Of a DNA stretch of 23,917 nt, positions 1 through 6,258 are shown piece after piece. Each line of letters opens with the position of its first letter. The first letter of the stretch is position 1. The stretch comes from a virus, in IMG/VR virus record IMGVR_UViG_3300048912_000090, positions 1 through 23,917 of that record; one strand, given 5' to 3'. A model generated the notes under the pieces. That model was not told the DNA's origin, did no database searches, and worked only from the letters and a program-made list of their open reading frames with translations. The position numbers and the translations under genes were made by a program.

Positions 1-177
1 GTGTCGGGTGGCTATGTATGGGACCAAGGACCGTCCGAGCGCACCAACTCGCTGGCCGCATTCTTCAAGGCATGGAAGAAAACCCAGACGCATGAGTCGC
101 TGGTGTTCAGCGTGCCCAAGGAAAAGATCGATGCCGTGAAGGCGGCCGTCGCATCGGTCCTTAACGGATCTTCGTAG
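1..177 (+). CDS. 3' end of an unrecognised gene (58 codons visible)
   Basis: Frame 1 is open from the first base to a TAG at 175-177 and gives a 58-residue C-terminal fragment. It has an aromatic start (GGYVWDQGPSERTN), a basic stretch (KAWKKTQTH) and an amphipathic C-terminal helix (VPKEKIDAVKAAVASVLNG). The first codon is GTG, but no ribosome binding site can be seen before it, so the true start is probably outside the window. I do not recognise the family and propose no function. It lies upstream of the first early promoter and is transcribed in the same direction as the early genes. Confidence 0.6.
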   Translation: MSGGYVWDQGPSERTNSLAAFFKAWKKTQTHESLVFSVPKEKIDAVKAAVASVLNGSS

Positions 178-207
178 CCGATCGCACACATCGGCGCGAA
201 AAAACGC

Positions 208-236
208 TTGCTTTATTAATACATCGCAAGTACTAT
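208..236 (+). promoter_or_regulatory. Early promoter, family copy A
   Basis: The -35 box TTGCTT (208-213) and -10 box TACTAT (231-236) are separated by 17 bp. An inverted repeat CTTGC (207-211) / GCAAG (226-230) brackets the spacer and could be an operator. The spacer contains ATTAATAC. The promoter resembles those at 3368 and 6259 in spacing and sequence. A pyrimidine-poor leader with repeated ACA/CAA units leads to the AGAAGGA site of the 129-residue gene at 283. Use as a promoter is inferred. Confidence 0.6.
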
Positions 237-282
237 TCAACTCAGCAGCACACACAACAACAAACCAGAAGGAAACATCGAA

Positions 283-672
283 ATGAAAGCGCAAACCTTG
301 GCCCGCAACGGCTTATTACGCAGTATCGAAGCCTTCCGCCCGCAACAAGCTCCTGTTGCGCGTAAAAATTTGTCTGCAATGGATACACTGGCTGCTTCAG
401 TGCCTAAGTCAGTATTCATGCAGGAACTGCGCAAGGCCGGCGACGAGCACCTTTGCCCTGTCGCCGAACTGATCGAACTCCATCGTCAGGTGCAGATCGC
501 GGAGAAGGTGCCGGACATGTACGCCCTTCTGATGAATTTCGATCTGGAATGGCGTCGCTTTTCATCGATGTTTCCTGAAGCCGCCGCCGATGGCTGGCTC
601 TCCCTCCTTGTGAACCGTGCGCGCGTCCTGCGCGATGAAATCGACGAGATAAGCCATGCGGGCCGCGCTTGA
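283..672 (+). CDS. Hypothetical early protein, 129 aa
   Basis: This is the first gene behind promoter A. It starts at an ATG about 9 nt after an AGAAGGA ribosome binding site. The product is soluble and probably mostly helical. The N-terminal 30 residues are basic (ARNGLLRSIEAFRPQ). The rest alternates acidic and hydrophobic helices (ELIELHRQVQIAEKVPDMY, LLVNRARVLRDEIDEI). There are no membrane segments, cysteine clusters or recognisable catalytic motifs. First-gene position suggests an early, possibly host-takeover or regulatory protein, but this is a guess from position. The start of the gene shares the 10-mer CTTATTACGC with the 27-codon gene at 6336, which also follows a promoter of this family. 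Confidence 0.75.
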   Translation: MKAQTLARNGLLRSIEAFRPQQAPVARKNLSAMDTLAASVPKSVFMQELRKAGDEHLCPVAELIELHRQVQIAEKVPDMYALLMNFDLEWRRFSSMFPEAAADGWLSLLVNRARVLRDEIDEISHAGRA

Positions 673-736
673 TTGGGTTTTCTTCGCCGCCCTGCTCGCT
701 TGGTTCCTATGGGCTACACAGCCGGGGTGGCAATGA
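656..736 (+). CDS. Possible 26-aa single-pass membrane peptide
   Basis: An ATG at 656 opens 26 codons, overlapping the end of the 129-residue gene by 17 nt and ending in TGA at 734-736. The peptide is almost entirely one hydrophobic segment (WVFFAALLAWFLWA), as expected for a single transmembrane helix. The only Shine-Dalgarno-like sequence is a weak GAGAT. The stop overlaps the ATG of the next frame (733) as ATGA, the coupling pattern seen across this early region. Short phage membrane peptides are common, but no homologue is recognised and expression is uncertain. Confidence 0.3.
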   Translation: MRAALDWVFFAALLAWFLWATQPGWQ

Positions 737-906
737 GCGACGGCGCCGAGTGGTGGCAACAGCAAATTTCCGAAGAACACGAACAGCACGAACGAGAGAA
801 CAAACATGAGCACAGCAACGCTAGTCATCGGTCAGAGCGGAACGGGCAAATCCTCCTCCCTGCGCAATTTCGATCCGGCGCAGACCCTTTTGATTCAGAT
901 CGTTAA
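733..906 (+). CDS. Possible 57-aa hydrophilic protein overlapping the ATPase gene
   Basis: The ATG at 733 overlaps the TGA of the preceding membrane peptide and follows GGGGTGG. It encodes a very polar, Glu/His-rich peptide (EEHEQHERENKHEH) and runs 101 nt into the P-loop ATPase gene in another frame. The polar N-terminal part lies in DNA not otherwise coding. The C-terminal part may be only the shadow of the ATPase frame. No family is recognised. It could be a real small gene or noise between the 129-residue gene and the ATPase. Confidence 0.25.
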   Translation: MSDGAEWWQQQISEEHEQHERENKHEHSNASHRSERNGQILLPAQFRSGADPFDSDR

Positions 907-1456
907 GAAGCCGCTTCCCTTCCGAGCGAAAGGCTGGAGCTACCTGAGCAAAGAGAACCCGGACGGAAACATGTTCGTCACCGACGATGCCGCGCGCATC
1001 GTCAGCATTCTAGGCAAGACGCAGCGCAAGACGATCGTTATCGACGACTTCCAATACATGCTTGCGAACGAATTCATGCGTCGCAGCGGGGAAACTGGCT
1101 ACCAGAAGTACATGGACATTGGCAAGCACGCTTGGGACGTCCTGACGGCCGCTAACACGCTTCCTGACGACGTGCGCGTGTACATCCTCACGCACAGCGA
1201 GCAGCTCGATTCGGGACACACCAAGGCCAAGACGATCGGCAAGTTGCTCGACGAAAAGATCACCGTCGAAGGCTTGTTCACGATCGTCCTCAAGACCGAT
1301 GTTGTCGACGGCGAATACACCTTCACGACACGCAACAGCGGGCGCGACACGGTTAAAAGCCCGATGGGGCTGTTCGGCCAAGAGCGCATTCCGAACGATC
1401 TGTATCTCGTCGACGACGCAATCGTTGATTACTACGGCATCGGGCAAGCCGCTTAA
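806..1456 (+). CDS. P-loop AAA/RecA-like ATPase (Sak4-like recombination candidate)
   Basis: This 216-residue protein has a Walker A motif near its N-terminus (GQSGTGKSS, residues 9-17). A Walker B-like strand (TIVIDDFQY) lies near residue 90, and a sensor-like strand with a polar end (YILTHSEQ) lies near residue 130. Size and motif layout fit the short phage nucleotide-binding proteins called AAA_24 or Sak4-like, minimal RecA cores that promote single-strand annealing with an SSB partner. The next gene encodes a protein with an SSB-type acidic tail, and RusA and NinB lie downstream. A recombination or replication role is therefore likely but inferred. Other phage P-loop proteins, such as DnaC-like loaders, remain possible. 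Confidence 0.75.
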   Translation: MSTATLVIGQSGTGKSSSLRNFDPAQTLLIQIVKKPLPFRAKGWSYLSKENPDGNMFVTDDAARIVSILGKTQRKTIVIDDFQYMLANEFMRRSGETGYQKYMDIGKHAWDVLTAANTLPDDVRVYILTHSEQLDSGHTKAKTIGKLLDEKITVEGLFTIVLKTDVVDGEYTFTTRNSGRDTVKSPMGLFGQERIPNDLYLVDDAIVDYYGIGQAA

Positions 1457-1510
1457 TTGCCCTTCATCTGAGCCAAGAACAGCCAGATCAACCAGACCAA
1501 AGGAAACAGT

Positions 1511-2137
1511 ATGTACGCATTGAACCCGCAAGCAGCACGCCAGGCAGAACAGCGCAGCGAGCGCATCACCGAAATCGGCAAGTACGTCGGCCAGTTCACG
1601 CGAGCCGAGGATATCGAAAGCTCGAAGGGAACACGCGGCATCGACTTCGCCTTCGTGACCGCCGACAAGCAGACGGCGAACTTCACCCTCTGGACGTTCA
1701 ACACGGCGAACAAGGAACTGTTCGGCTTCAAGCAACTGCAAGCGCTGATGACGTGCCTGCGCGTCAAGAACATCGCGCCGAGTGATGCGGTCGTGAAGAA
1801 ATGGGACCGCGACACGCAGCAGGTTCAAGAGTTCGACGCCCAAGTGTTCGCCGATCTGATGAACAAGCCTGTCGGCATCCTGTTCGAGACGGAGGACTAT
1901 CTGAAGACGGACGGCTCGATCGGGACCAAGGTTGTGCCGGCCGCGTTCTTCGAAGCATCGTCCGAACTGATGGCGTCCGAAATCCTGGACAAGAAAGCGG
2001 CCGCGCATCAACTCGCCAAGATGATCCCGAATCTGCGCCATCGCCCGTTGCGCAATGCGGCCGCACAGCCTGCACCGGCCCGTGCATCAGCGCCCGCTGG
2101 CGGCTTTGACGACATGGACGACGATATCCCGTTCTGA
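1511..2137 (+). CDS. SSB-like protein with acidic DDDIPF tail
   Basis: This 208-residue protein starts after AAAGGAAA and ends in DDMDDDIPF. That is the hallmark of bacterial single-stranded-DNA-binding proteins, whose tail recruits replication and repair partners. The N-terminal 150 residues are rich in beta strands (GIDFAFVTADKQTANFTLWTF, VGILFETEDYL), compatible with an OB-fold. A flexible Ala/Pro linker (AAAQPAPARASAPAGG) precedes the tail. The body does not look like classical Ssb, so it may be a phage-specific SSB analogue. It lies just downstream of the Sak4-like ATPase, the usual pairing for annealing-type recombination. The tail is clear; the fold is inferred. Confidence 0.7.
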   Translation: MYALNPQAARQAEQRSERITEIGKYVGQFTRAEDIESSKGTRGIDFAFVTADKQTANFTLWTFNTANKELFGFKQLQALMTCLRVKNIAPSDAVVKKWDRDTQQVQEFDAQVFADLMNKPVGILFETEDYLKTDGSIGTKVVPAAFFEASSELMASEILDKKAAAHQLAKMIPNLRHRPLRNAAAQPAPARASAPAGGFDDMDDDIPF

Positions 2138-2192
2138 AATTAACAACGACCGCGCCGCTAGCACGCTCTAGCGGCGCACCAAGGGGAACAGC

Positions 2193-2705
2193 ATGGTTAA
2201 AGCCAGGGAGGCTGCATTAAGCCGCGACTACGTGGCAAGCCTATTTGAATACGAAGCAGAGACGGGACATTTGCGGAGAAAAGTGAGGAAGGGCGGGCAA
2301 GTTGCCGGCCAAGTCGCGGGAGGTCTGCTCACAGACGGCTATGTTTCCGTCGCGATAGACGGTCACCACTATCTCGCTCACCGGCTGGCATGGTTGCTCG
2401 CTTATGGCCAATGGCCAAATGGACAGATCGATCACATCAACGGTGCCCGCGCAGACAACAGGCTTTCGAATCTCCGTCTAGCAACGGGCGCTCAAAACTG
2501 TCGCAACCAGAAGACCAAACGCAGCAAAAGCGGCTTGAAAGGTGCCGCGTGGTGCTCGACTAGGCAGCACTATATCGCGACTATTCGGACAGAACCGGGA
2601 AAGCGAAAGACCCTAGGAAGGTTCAAGACGGCCGAAGAAGCGCACGAGGTGTACAAAGCCGCCGCACAACTCTATCACGGGGAGTTTGCAAGACATGGAG
2701 ACTAA
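2193..2705 (+). CDS. HNH endonuclease with AP2 DNA-binding domain
   Basis: This 170-residue protein has the HNH_3 layout. His-78 (AHRLAW) precedes the core IDHINGARADNRLSNLR near residues 88-104, with following Asn residues (QNCRNQ). The C-terminal part (about 114-165) resembles an AP2/ERF-type domain (GLKGAAWCSTRQHYIATIR, LGRFKTAEEAHEVY). This pairing is typical of free-standing phage homing endonucleases, which cut intron- or gene-less alleles and spread by repair. It starts after AAGGGGA and overlaps the next gene by 11 nt. Its position next to the SSB-like gene suggests lateral acquisition into the early operon. Its target site is unknown. Confidence 0.9.
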   Translation: MVKAREAALSRDYVASLFEYEAETGHLRRKVRKGGQVAGQVAGGLLTDGYVSVAIDGHHYLAHRLAWLLAYGQWPNGQIDHINGARADNRLSNLRLATGAQNCRNQKTKRSKSGLKGAAWCSTRQHYIATIRTEPGKRKTLGRFKTAEEAHEVYKAAAQLYHGEFARHGD

Positions 2706-2934
2706 AAATCTATCGGATTGGTTTCCGCGAGAAATTACGCCGGTTCACGTCGGCGTGTACGAAGTGCGCGTAAAGGCAAACGGCAAGATTGTACGGTGGT
2801 TCAGTTGCTGGACTGGCAAGCATTGGGGGCTGTCAGATCAGACGCCAAGAGCGGCATGGGTGCATTGCGATATGCCGAGCGATGCAGCAGCGCACGCAGG
2901 CGGGTTCGAATGGAGAGGATTGACGCATGACTGA
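2695..2934 (+). CDS. Small hypothetical phage protein, 79 aa
   Basis: The ATG at 2695 is preferred over the TTG at 2686 because GGGGAG (2679-2684) is 10 nt upstream of it. The product is a compact beta-rich protein (PVHVGVYEVRVKANGKIVRWFSCWTGKHW) with four tryptophans between residues 30 and 76 and a C-terminal WRGL. This pattern (P-V-H-x-G-x-Y-E-V ... W-x-G-x-x-W ... W-R-G) recurs in small phage proteins of unknown function. It overlaps the endonuclease gene upstream and the next gene downstream (2927), so it is translated as part of the operon. Confidence 0.65.
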   Translation: METKNLSDWFPREITPVHVGVYEVRVKANGKIVRWFSCWTGKHWGLSDQTPRAAWVHCDMPSDAAAHAGGFEWRGLTHD

Positions 2935-3169
2935 CGACGAAATCATCCAGACCTGCGGCGAATACTACGCGGACGGCACCTGGGACGATGAACTGCTAGG
3001 GTTTGCGCGGTTGATTGAGGGCATGACACTCAAGCGAGCGGCAGACATTTGCATGAAAGAGTACGACGAAGCGATGAAGCGCAAGCTATACGAGCTTGCA
3101 AGCGGAATGTGGATATGTCATGGCGCGATTTGCGCGGAGGCTGCAGCGTCAAAGGAGAAAGCGAAATGA
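2927..3169 (+). CDS. Hypothetical protein, 80 aa
   Basis: It starts at an ATG 9 nt after AGAGGA and overlaps the preceding gene by 8 nt. The protein is acidic at the N-terminus (MTDDEIIQTCGEYYADGTWDDE) and helical and basic in the middle (YDEAMKRKLYELA). Three further cysteines (residues 42, 64 and 69) do not form an obvious zinc site. No family is recognised. The TGA overlaps the ATG of the following gene as ATGA, consistent with translational coupling. Confidence 0.6.
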   Translation: MTDDEIIQTCGEYYADGTWDDELLGFARLIEGMTLKRAADICMKEYDEAMKRKLYELASGMWICHGAICAEAAASKEKAK

Positions 3170-3375
3170 GCACGTTAGACAACAAGCAGCCCGTTACCGT
3201 CGTATCGATCGAGCATATCCGCGAACAGCTCCGCATCGCAGAGATCGACATTGCAGAGGCGACCATGAGACGCGACGGCCTGCGATTCATTCTAGAGGTA
3301 CGCCAGAAGGACGACCCAATCGAGCAGGAACACCTTAATCGCACCAGAGCGATCATAGCGAAATTTTATGCGTGA
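3166..3375 (+). CDS. Hypothetical coiled-coil protein, 69 aa
   Basis: The ATG at 3166 is preceded by AAAGGAG (3151-3157) and overlaps the stop of the previous gene. An in-frame ATG at 3049 would add 39 residues but lies deep inside the previous gene and has no better ribosome binding site. The product is one long amphipathic helix (EHIREQLRIAEIDIAEATMRR, FILEVRQKDD) and probably forms a coiled coil. No family is recognised. It is the last gene of the first early block; promoter B starts at its 3' end. Confidence 0.6.
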   Translation: MSTLDNKQPVTVVSIEHIREQLRIAEIDIAEATMRRDGLRFILEVRQKDDPIEQEHLNRTRAIIAKFYA

Positions 3376-3396
3376 CTAATACACCGCACGCTTTAT
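3368..3396 (+). promoter_or_regulatory. Probable early promoter, family copy B (degenerate)
   Basis: The segment TAATACACCGCACG (3377-3390) matches TAATACATCGCAAG of copy A at 12 of 14 positions. The spacing to an upstream ATGC (3368-3371; TTGC in copy A) is the same, and the -10-like CTTTAT/TTTATT lies at 3391-3397. CACG (3387-3390) and CGTG (3399-3402) form a short inverted repeat over the -10. The boxes themselves are weak, so the call rests on resemblance to copies A and C and on position before the Gp157 block. Confidence 0.4.
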
Positions 3397-3422
3397 TTCG
3401 TGGCAATATGCTAGAACCGATA

Positions 3423-3445
3423 CGCCAGATGCTTTATGTCTGGCG
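3423..3445 (+). promoter_or_regulatory. Leader hairpin before the Gp157 gene
   Basis: CGCCAGA (3423-3429) and TCTGGCG (3439-3445) are perfect 7-bp arms around a 9-base loop TGCTTTATG. The hairpin lies 8 nt before the AAGGAG (3454-3459) of the Gp157 gene. It is not followed by a T-run, so it is not an intrinsic terminator. It could be an operator or a translational control element. Confidence 0.5.
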
Positions 3446-3465
3446 ATGACAACAAGGAGCCGGTA

Positions 3466-3963
3466 GTGAGCAATCTCTTCGAAATCGCGAGCGAGTACCG
3501 CGCAGATGCGGCGAAGCTCGAAGACCTGGACCTGGACGACCAGACGTTCGCTGACACGCTCGAAGCGATCAGCGGCGATCTGGAAACGAAGTGCATGAAC
3601 ACGGCGTTCGTCGCTCGCAACCTGGAGTCGACAGCAGCGCAGATCAAGGAAGCAGCCAAGGCCATGACCGAGCGCGCGAAGGCGCTTGAGAACCGAGCAG
3701 AGCGAATCCGCAAGTACCTGCTCGACGGCCTCACGCTGGCGCAGCGCGACAAGATCGATACGCCCTACTTCCGCATCAAGATTGCGCTCAATCCGCCGAG
3801 CGTTCAGATCGCAGACGAATCGCTGATCCCGGATGCGTACAAGACGGAACCGGAGCCGCCGAAGCCGATGCCGGATAAGAAGCTGATCGCGCAGGCGCTG
3901 AAAGATGGATTCGAAGTGCCGGGCTGCTCGCTAGTTCGCGGCAGAAGGCTCGATATCAAGTAA
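3466..3963 (+). CDS. Siphovirus Gp157-family protein
   Basis: The GTG at 3466, 6 nt after AAGGAG, gives the N-terminus SNLFEIASEYRADAAKLEDL that is typical of the Gp157 family. The in-frame ATG at 3436 lies inside the leader hairpin and has no ribosome binding site. The 165-residue product has a long helical coiled coil (about residues 40-90, rich in AKAMTERAKALENRAERIR). A conserved C-terminal beta section follows (YFRIKIALNPPSVQI ... IPDAYK ... KLIAQALKDG ... LVRGRRLDIK). Gp157 proteins are common beside phage recombination or annealing genes and were first linked to phage resistance in streptococci. Their biochemical role is not settled. It opens the second early block. Confidence 0.85.
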   Translation: MSNLFEIASEYRADAAKLEDLDLDDQTFADTLEAISGDLETKCMNTAFVARNLESTAAQIKEAAKAMTERAKALENRAERIRKYLLDGLTLAQRDKIDTPYFRIKIALNPPSVQIADESLIPDAYKTEPEPPKPMPDKKLIAQALKDGFEVPGCSLVRGRRLDIK

Positions 3964-3975
3964 CCGAGAACAACC

Positions 3976-4107
3976 ATGTCCACGACCTTAACGCTGCTGT
4001 CCGGTGGCTACCTTGAAATTGCATGCGCGAATCCTTGGGCCGAGCCGTTGCGCAGACATTACGTGATCCGGCGCACGGTCGATTACCGGTCGATTCCTTG
4101 GTGCTAG
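3976..4107 (+). CDS. Small hypothetical protein, 43 aa
   Basis: An ATG 13 nt after the Gp157 stop opens 43 codons ending in TAG at 4105-4107. The peptide (STTLTLLSGGYLEIACANPW ... RRHYVIRRTVDYRSIPWC) has two likely beta segments and no membrane helix. Its ribosome binding site is poor. It fills DNA with no other good coding candidate, and its stop overlaps a GTG start (4101) of the next gene. No family is recognised. Confidence 0.4.
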   Translation: MSTTLTLLSGGYLEIACANPWAEPLRRHYVIRRTVDYRSIPWC

Positions 4108-4289
4108 GCGTGGACAGGGGCGAATGCTTGCGCCGTTTCATGCAGGCAGTGAGAGACGGCCGCCGAGGCGACTACAGCAGCGCTAAGGCGATCGTCGAGA
4201 GCGTGAGGGGCAAGGCAGGCGATAGCGCCGCAGAGACGGCGAAACGCGAACTGTGGGCGTATATCCGCAGCGAGAAGAACACGAAATGA
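4101..4289 (+). CDS. Small basic helical protein, 62 aa (start uncertain)
   Basis: The reading frame is open from 4023 to a TGA at 4287-4289. I chose the GTG at 4101, which overlaps the stop of the preceding small gene (GTGCTAG). The alternative ATG at 4023 overlaps that gene by 85 nt, and an ATG at 4140 would shorten the product. The conserved-looking part is helical and basic (CLRRFMQAVRDGRRGDYSSA, AETAKRELWAYIRSEKNTK). No domain is recognised. Its stop overlaps the ATG of the RusA gene (ATGA), so it is part of the operon. Confidence 0.5.
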   Translation: MLGVDRGECLRRFMQAVRDGRRGDYSSAKAIVESVRGKAGDSAAETAKRELWAYIRSEKNTK

Positions 4290-4663
4290 CAGGCCAATCA
4301 CAGTTATACGGGGAATCGCAGATCCTAGTGCTCCCCCTCCCGCCTTCCGTGAACGCCTATTGGCGCAAGTCGCCAGTCGGCATGTACATCACGCAGCAGG
4401 GCAAAGACTTTCGCAAGCGCGTCGCCGAGATCGTAGCCGAGCACAACGCGAAGAAATTCGGCGATGCGCGTCTGTTCGTGGCGATGCGTGTTTGCGGTGG
4501 CGATAAGCGCCGGCGCGACATTGACAACTTCTGCAAGGCCGGCCTCGATGCGCTGATGCACGCAGGCGTATTCGACGACGACAGCCAGATCGACGAGCTG
4601 CACGTTTCCCGCGGGCCAATCGTCAAAGGCGGCCAGTGCATCGTTATGGTGGCGAAAGCATGA
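4286..4663 (+). CDS. rusA: RusA-family Holliday junction resolvase
   Basis: RusA enzymes are small dimeric endonucleases that cut four-way DNA junctions. This 125-residue protein has the N-terminal strand LVLPLPPSVNAYWR (14-27) and the catalytic section RRRDIDNFCKAGLDAL followed by FDDDSQIDELHV. Asp-78, Asp-80 and Asp-99 match the three metal-binding aspartates of E. coli RusA (70, 72, 91) with identical spacing. The ATG at 4286 overlaps the stop of the preceding gene. An upstream in-frame start at 4253 lies inside that gene and is less likely. It acts with the NinB-type protein encoded next and the annealing proteins upstream, as in lambdoid nin regions. Confidence 0.93.
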   Translation: MTGQSQLYGESQILVLPLPPSVNAYWRKSPVGMYITQQGKDFRKRVAEIVAEHNAKKFGDARLFVAMRVCGGDKRRRDIDNFCKAGLDALMHAGVFDDDSQIDELHVSRGPIVKGGQCIVMVAKA

Positions 4664-5058
4664 AAGAAACCATCTACCTTACGCCGACGAGCCGCGCATA
4701 CGCGATCGAATGCCTCAAGCGCCGCCCTGACGGCGATGTGCTGACGCTTTCCGCCCCTACCCGATCGAACGATCAAAACGCGCTCCTGTGGGCGCTCCTG
4801 ACGGACGTATCGAATCAAGTCGAGTGGTACGGCCGCAAGCTGACGCCTGCTGAGTGGAAGGATTTTTTCAGTGCGTCGCTTCAGAAGATGACCGTCGTTC
4901 CGAACATGGAAGGCACCGGGTTTATTGCGCTCGGACAGAGCACGTCGCGAATGACGAAGCGCATGTTTTCGGATCTTTGTGAGCTTATCCAGGCTTTCGG
5001 ATCCGAACGAGGCGTGCGCTGGAGTGCGCCGGCAAGTTACGAGGAATTTGCAGCATGA
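4660..5058 (+). CDS. ninB: NinB-family recombination protein (lambda Orf-like)
   Basis: This 131-residue protein has the NinB features: an N-terminal beta strand (KETIYLTPTSRAYAIECL), the segment RSNDQNALLWALLTDVSNQVEW and WKDFFSASLQKM. The C-terminal GERGVRWS-type end is present as GSERGVRWSAPASYEEF. Lambda NinB (Orf) binds single-stranded DNA and SSB and can replace RecF, RecO and RecR in phage recombination. The ATG at 4660 overlaps the RusA stop. An upstream in-frame ATG at 4636 lies inside rusA. A downstream ATGA overlap couples it to the next gene. Adjacency to rusA and the SSB-like gene supports the assignment. Confidence 0.88.
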   Translation: MKETIYLTPTSRAYAIECLKRRPDGDVLTLSAPTRSNDQNALLWALLTDVSNQVEWYGRKLTPAEWKDFFSASLQKMTVVPNMEGTGFIALGQSTSRMTKRMFSDLCELIQAFGSERGVRWSAPASYEEFAA

Positions 5059-5468
5059 GAGGAAGCCCCAAAGACCCGAACAGCTCGCGCTACCAGAACA
5101 GGCGACTCATCGTCGAACTGTTACAGAAAGAGCCTGCAACCGTTCCGCAGATCGCGGCCATGATGGGAATGTCTGTCAGCGGCGTACGCAAGCACATCAA
5201 CAACATGCACACGGCCAAGCCGAAGCAAGTCTATATCTGCGACTGGAGCCAGCGCGTCGGCGGACGTGGCGGCGACGGCGCTGCGGCGATCTACCGCGCA
5301 GGCAGCAAGCGCGATGTCGAGTTCGACAAAAAACGTGCGCGGGCCGATGCGTCTGCGCGCTACCGGGACAAGCTGTACGGTCTGCTGCTTGCCAAGGATG
5401 CGATCAAGCGCGGAACCTTCAATCCCTTCTGGCAGCTTACTGTACGTTCATCGGAAGCCGCGCGATGA
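5055..5468 (+). CDS. Helix-turn-helix DNA-binding protein, 137 aa
   Basis: A clear helix-turn-helix lies at residues 29-51 (TVPQIAAMMGMSVSGVRKHI) after a helix that forms the start of a winged-helix fold (RRLIVELLQKEPA). The middle is Gly-rich (GGRGGDGAAAIYRAG), resembling a wing. The C-terminal half is very basic and helical (KKRARADASARYRDKLYGLL). It could be a regulator or a replication-associated DNA-binding protein. I do not recognise a named family. The ATG overlaps the NinB stop and the TGA overlaps the next ATG. Confidence 0.75.
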   Translation: MRGSPKDPNSSRYQNRRLIVELLQKEPATVPQIAAMMGMSVSGVRKHINNMHTAKPKQVYICDWSQRVGGRGGDGAAAIYRAGSKRDVEFDKKRARADASARYRDKLYGLLLAKDAIKRGTFNPFWQLTVRSSEAAR

Positions 5469-5890
5469 AACGATCCGCACCGATGAAGCGTACCGGATTC
5501 AAGCGCCCCGAGCCGAAGCCGTTCGAGCTGGCCGATCGAAAGACGACGATCAAGCGCACGGCGATGAAGTCGCGCATCAAGAAGCCAACCGTAGCCGAAG
5601 GCTCAAAGTACCTTGCAGCGTGCCGCGGCGAACGATGCTTTCTCGGCGTCGTGTGCGGCGGAGACGCTTCGCCCGATATCGTTGTCCCCTGCCATAGCAA
5701 CCAGGGCAAGCACGGCAAAGGAATGGGGTTGAAGGCTGACCACGCCTACACCGTTCCGGGCTGTCATTGGTGCCATCAATGGCTAGACGCCGGCAAGGCA
5801 AGCAGAGAAGAAAAGTTCGCAACCTGGGATCGCGCATACGACGAATGGAAGTTCGTTCGCGATGGAAAAATGGAAGCTGAGGCAGCATGA
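5465..5890 (+). CDS. YbcO/DUF1364-type HNH-like nuclease
   Basis: This 141-residue protein has a basic N-terminal tail (MKRSAPMKRTGFKRP ... KTTIKRTAMKSRIKK). A Cys/His-rich nuclease core follows: Cys-53 and Cys-58, Cys-64, PCHSNQGKHGKGMGLKADH (75-93) and PGCHWCHQWLD (98-108). The order Cys, N-x-G-K-H-G-K-G, K-x-D-H, Cys-x-x-Cys-His matches the phage YbcO (DUF1364) family, which sits in lambdoid nin-type regions near rusA and ninB. It probably cuts DNA during recombination or replication. The ATG is chosen because it overlaps the preceding stop (ATGA). A much longer in-frame upstream extension is the shadow of neighbouring genes. Confidence 0.82.
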   Translation: MKRSAPMKRTGFKRPEPKPFELADRKTTIKRTAMKSRIKKPTVAEGSKYLAACRGERCFLGVVCGGDASPDIVVPCHSNQGKHGKGMGLKADHAYTVPGCHWCHQWLDAGKASREEKFATWDRAYDEWKFVRDGKMEAEAA

Positions 5891-6246
5891 AAAACACAAT
5901 CAACATCGGCCGTCAGCCGGAAACGATATCTCCGCACGAGCTGGCAGACGCCATGCAGGCAGGACGCGCGTATTCGCAAGAAGAAGTGATGGGACTACTG
6001 CCGGGACGCCCACGGGCTTGCGTGCGAGACACGCTGCATCTGATGGTGCAGAAGGGCATGGTCTGGCGCAACAACAGCAAGCGCGGCGCCATCACGTTCG
6101 AGTTATTGGAAGGTGAGCAACTTCGGGAGGCGATCGACAGCAAGACGAAGCGCGCCGAACCGCCCGCATGGATGAGCAAGAACCTAGTTGGCTATGAGCG
6201 ATCGCAGAACGGCTTCCGCGATCTGTGTTTACTCGCGCGAAAATAA
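5887..6246 (+). CDS. Winged-helix-like small protein, 119 aa
   Basis: Residues 15-80 look like a winged helix: SPHELADAMQAGRAYSQEEV, then a predicted recognition helix (RPRACVRDTLHLMVQKGMVW), then a beta hairpin (RNNSKRGAITFELL). The rest is charged (LREAIDSKTKRAEPPAWMSKN). It may bind DNA, perhaps as a regulator at the end of the recombination block. No named family is recognised. The ATG overlaps the nuclease stop. Promoter copy C begins 13 nt after its stop. Confidence 0.7.
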   Translation: MKNTINIGRQPETISPHELADAMQAGRAYSQEEVMGLLPGRPRACVRDTLHLMVQKGMVWRNNSKRGAITFELLEGEQLREAIDSKTKRAEPPAWMSKNLVGYERSQNGFRDLCLLARK

Positions 6247-6258
6247 TACAGCAGAAGC

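Noticed and set aside
1010-2041. 343-codon open frame on the minus strand
   Set aside because: It is antisense to the ATPase and SSB-like genes, has no ribosome binding site and reads as low-complexity Leu/Arg/Asp sequence, the usual mirror of GC-rich coding DNA.
4979-5464. Long N-terminal extension of the YbcO-like nuclease
   Set aside because: It would overlap the NinB and helix-turn-helix genes entirely; the ATG at 5465 forms the same ATGA junction as its neighbours.
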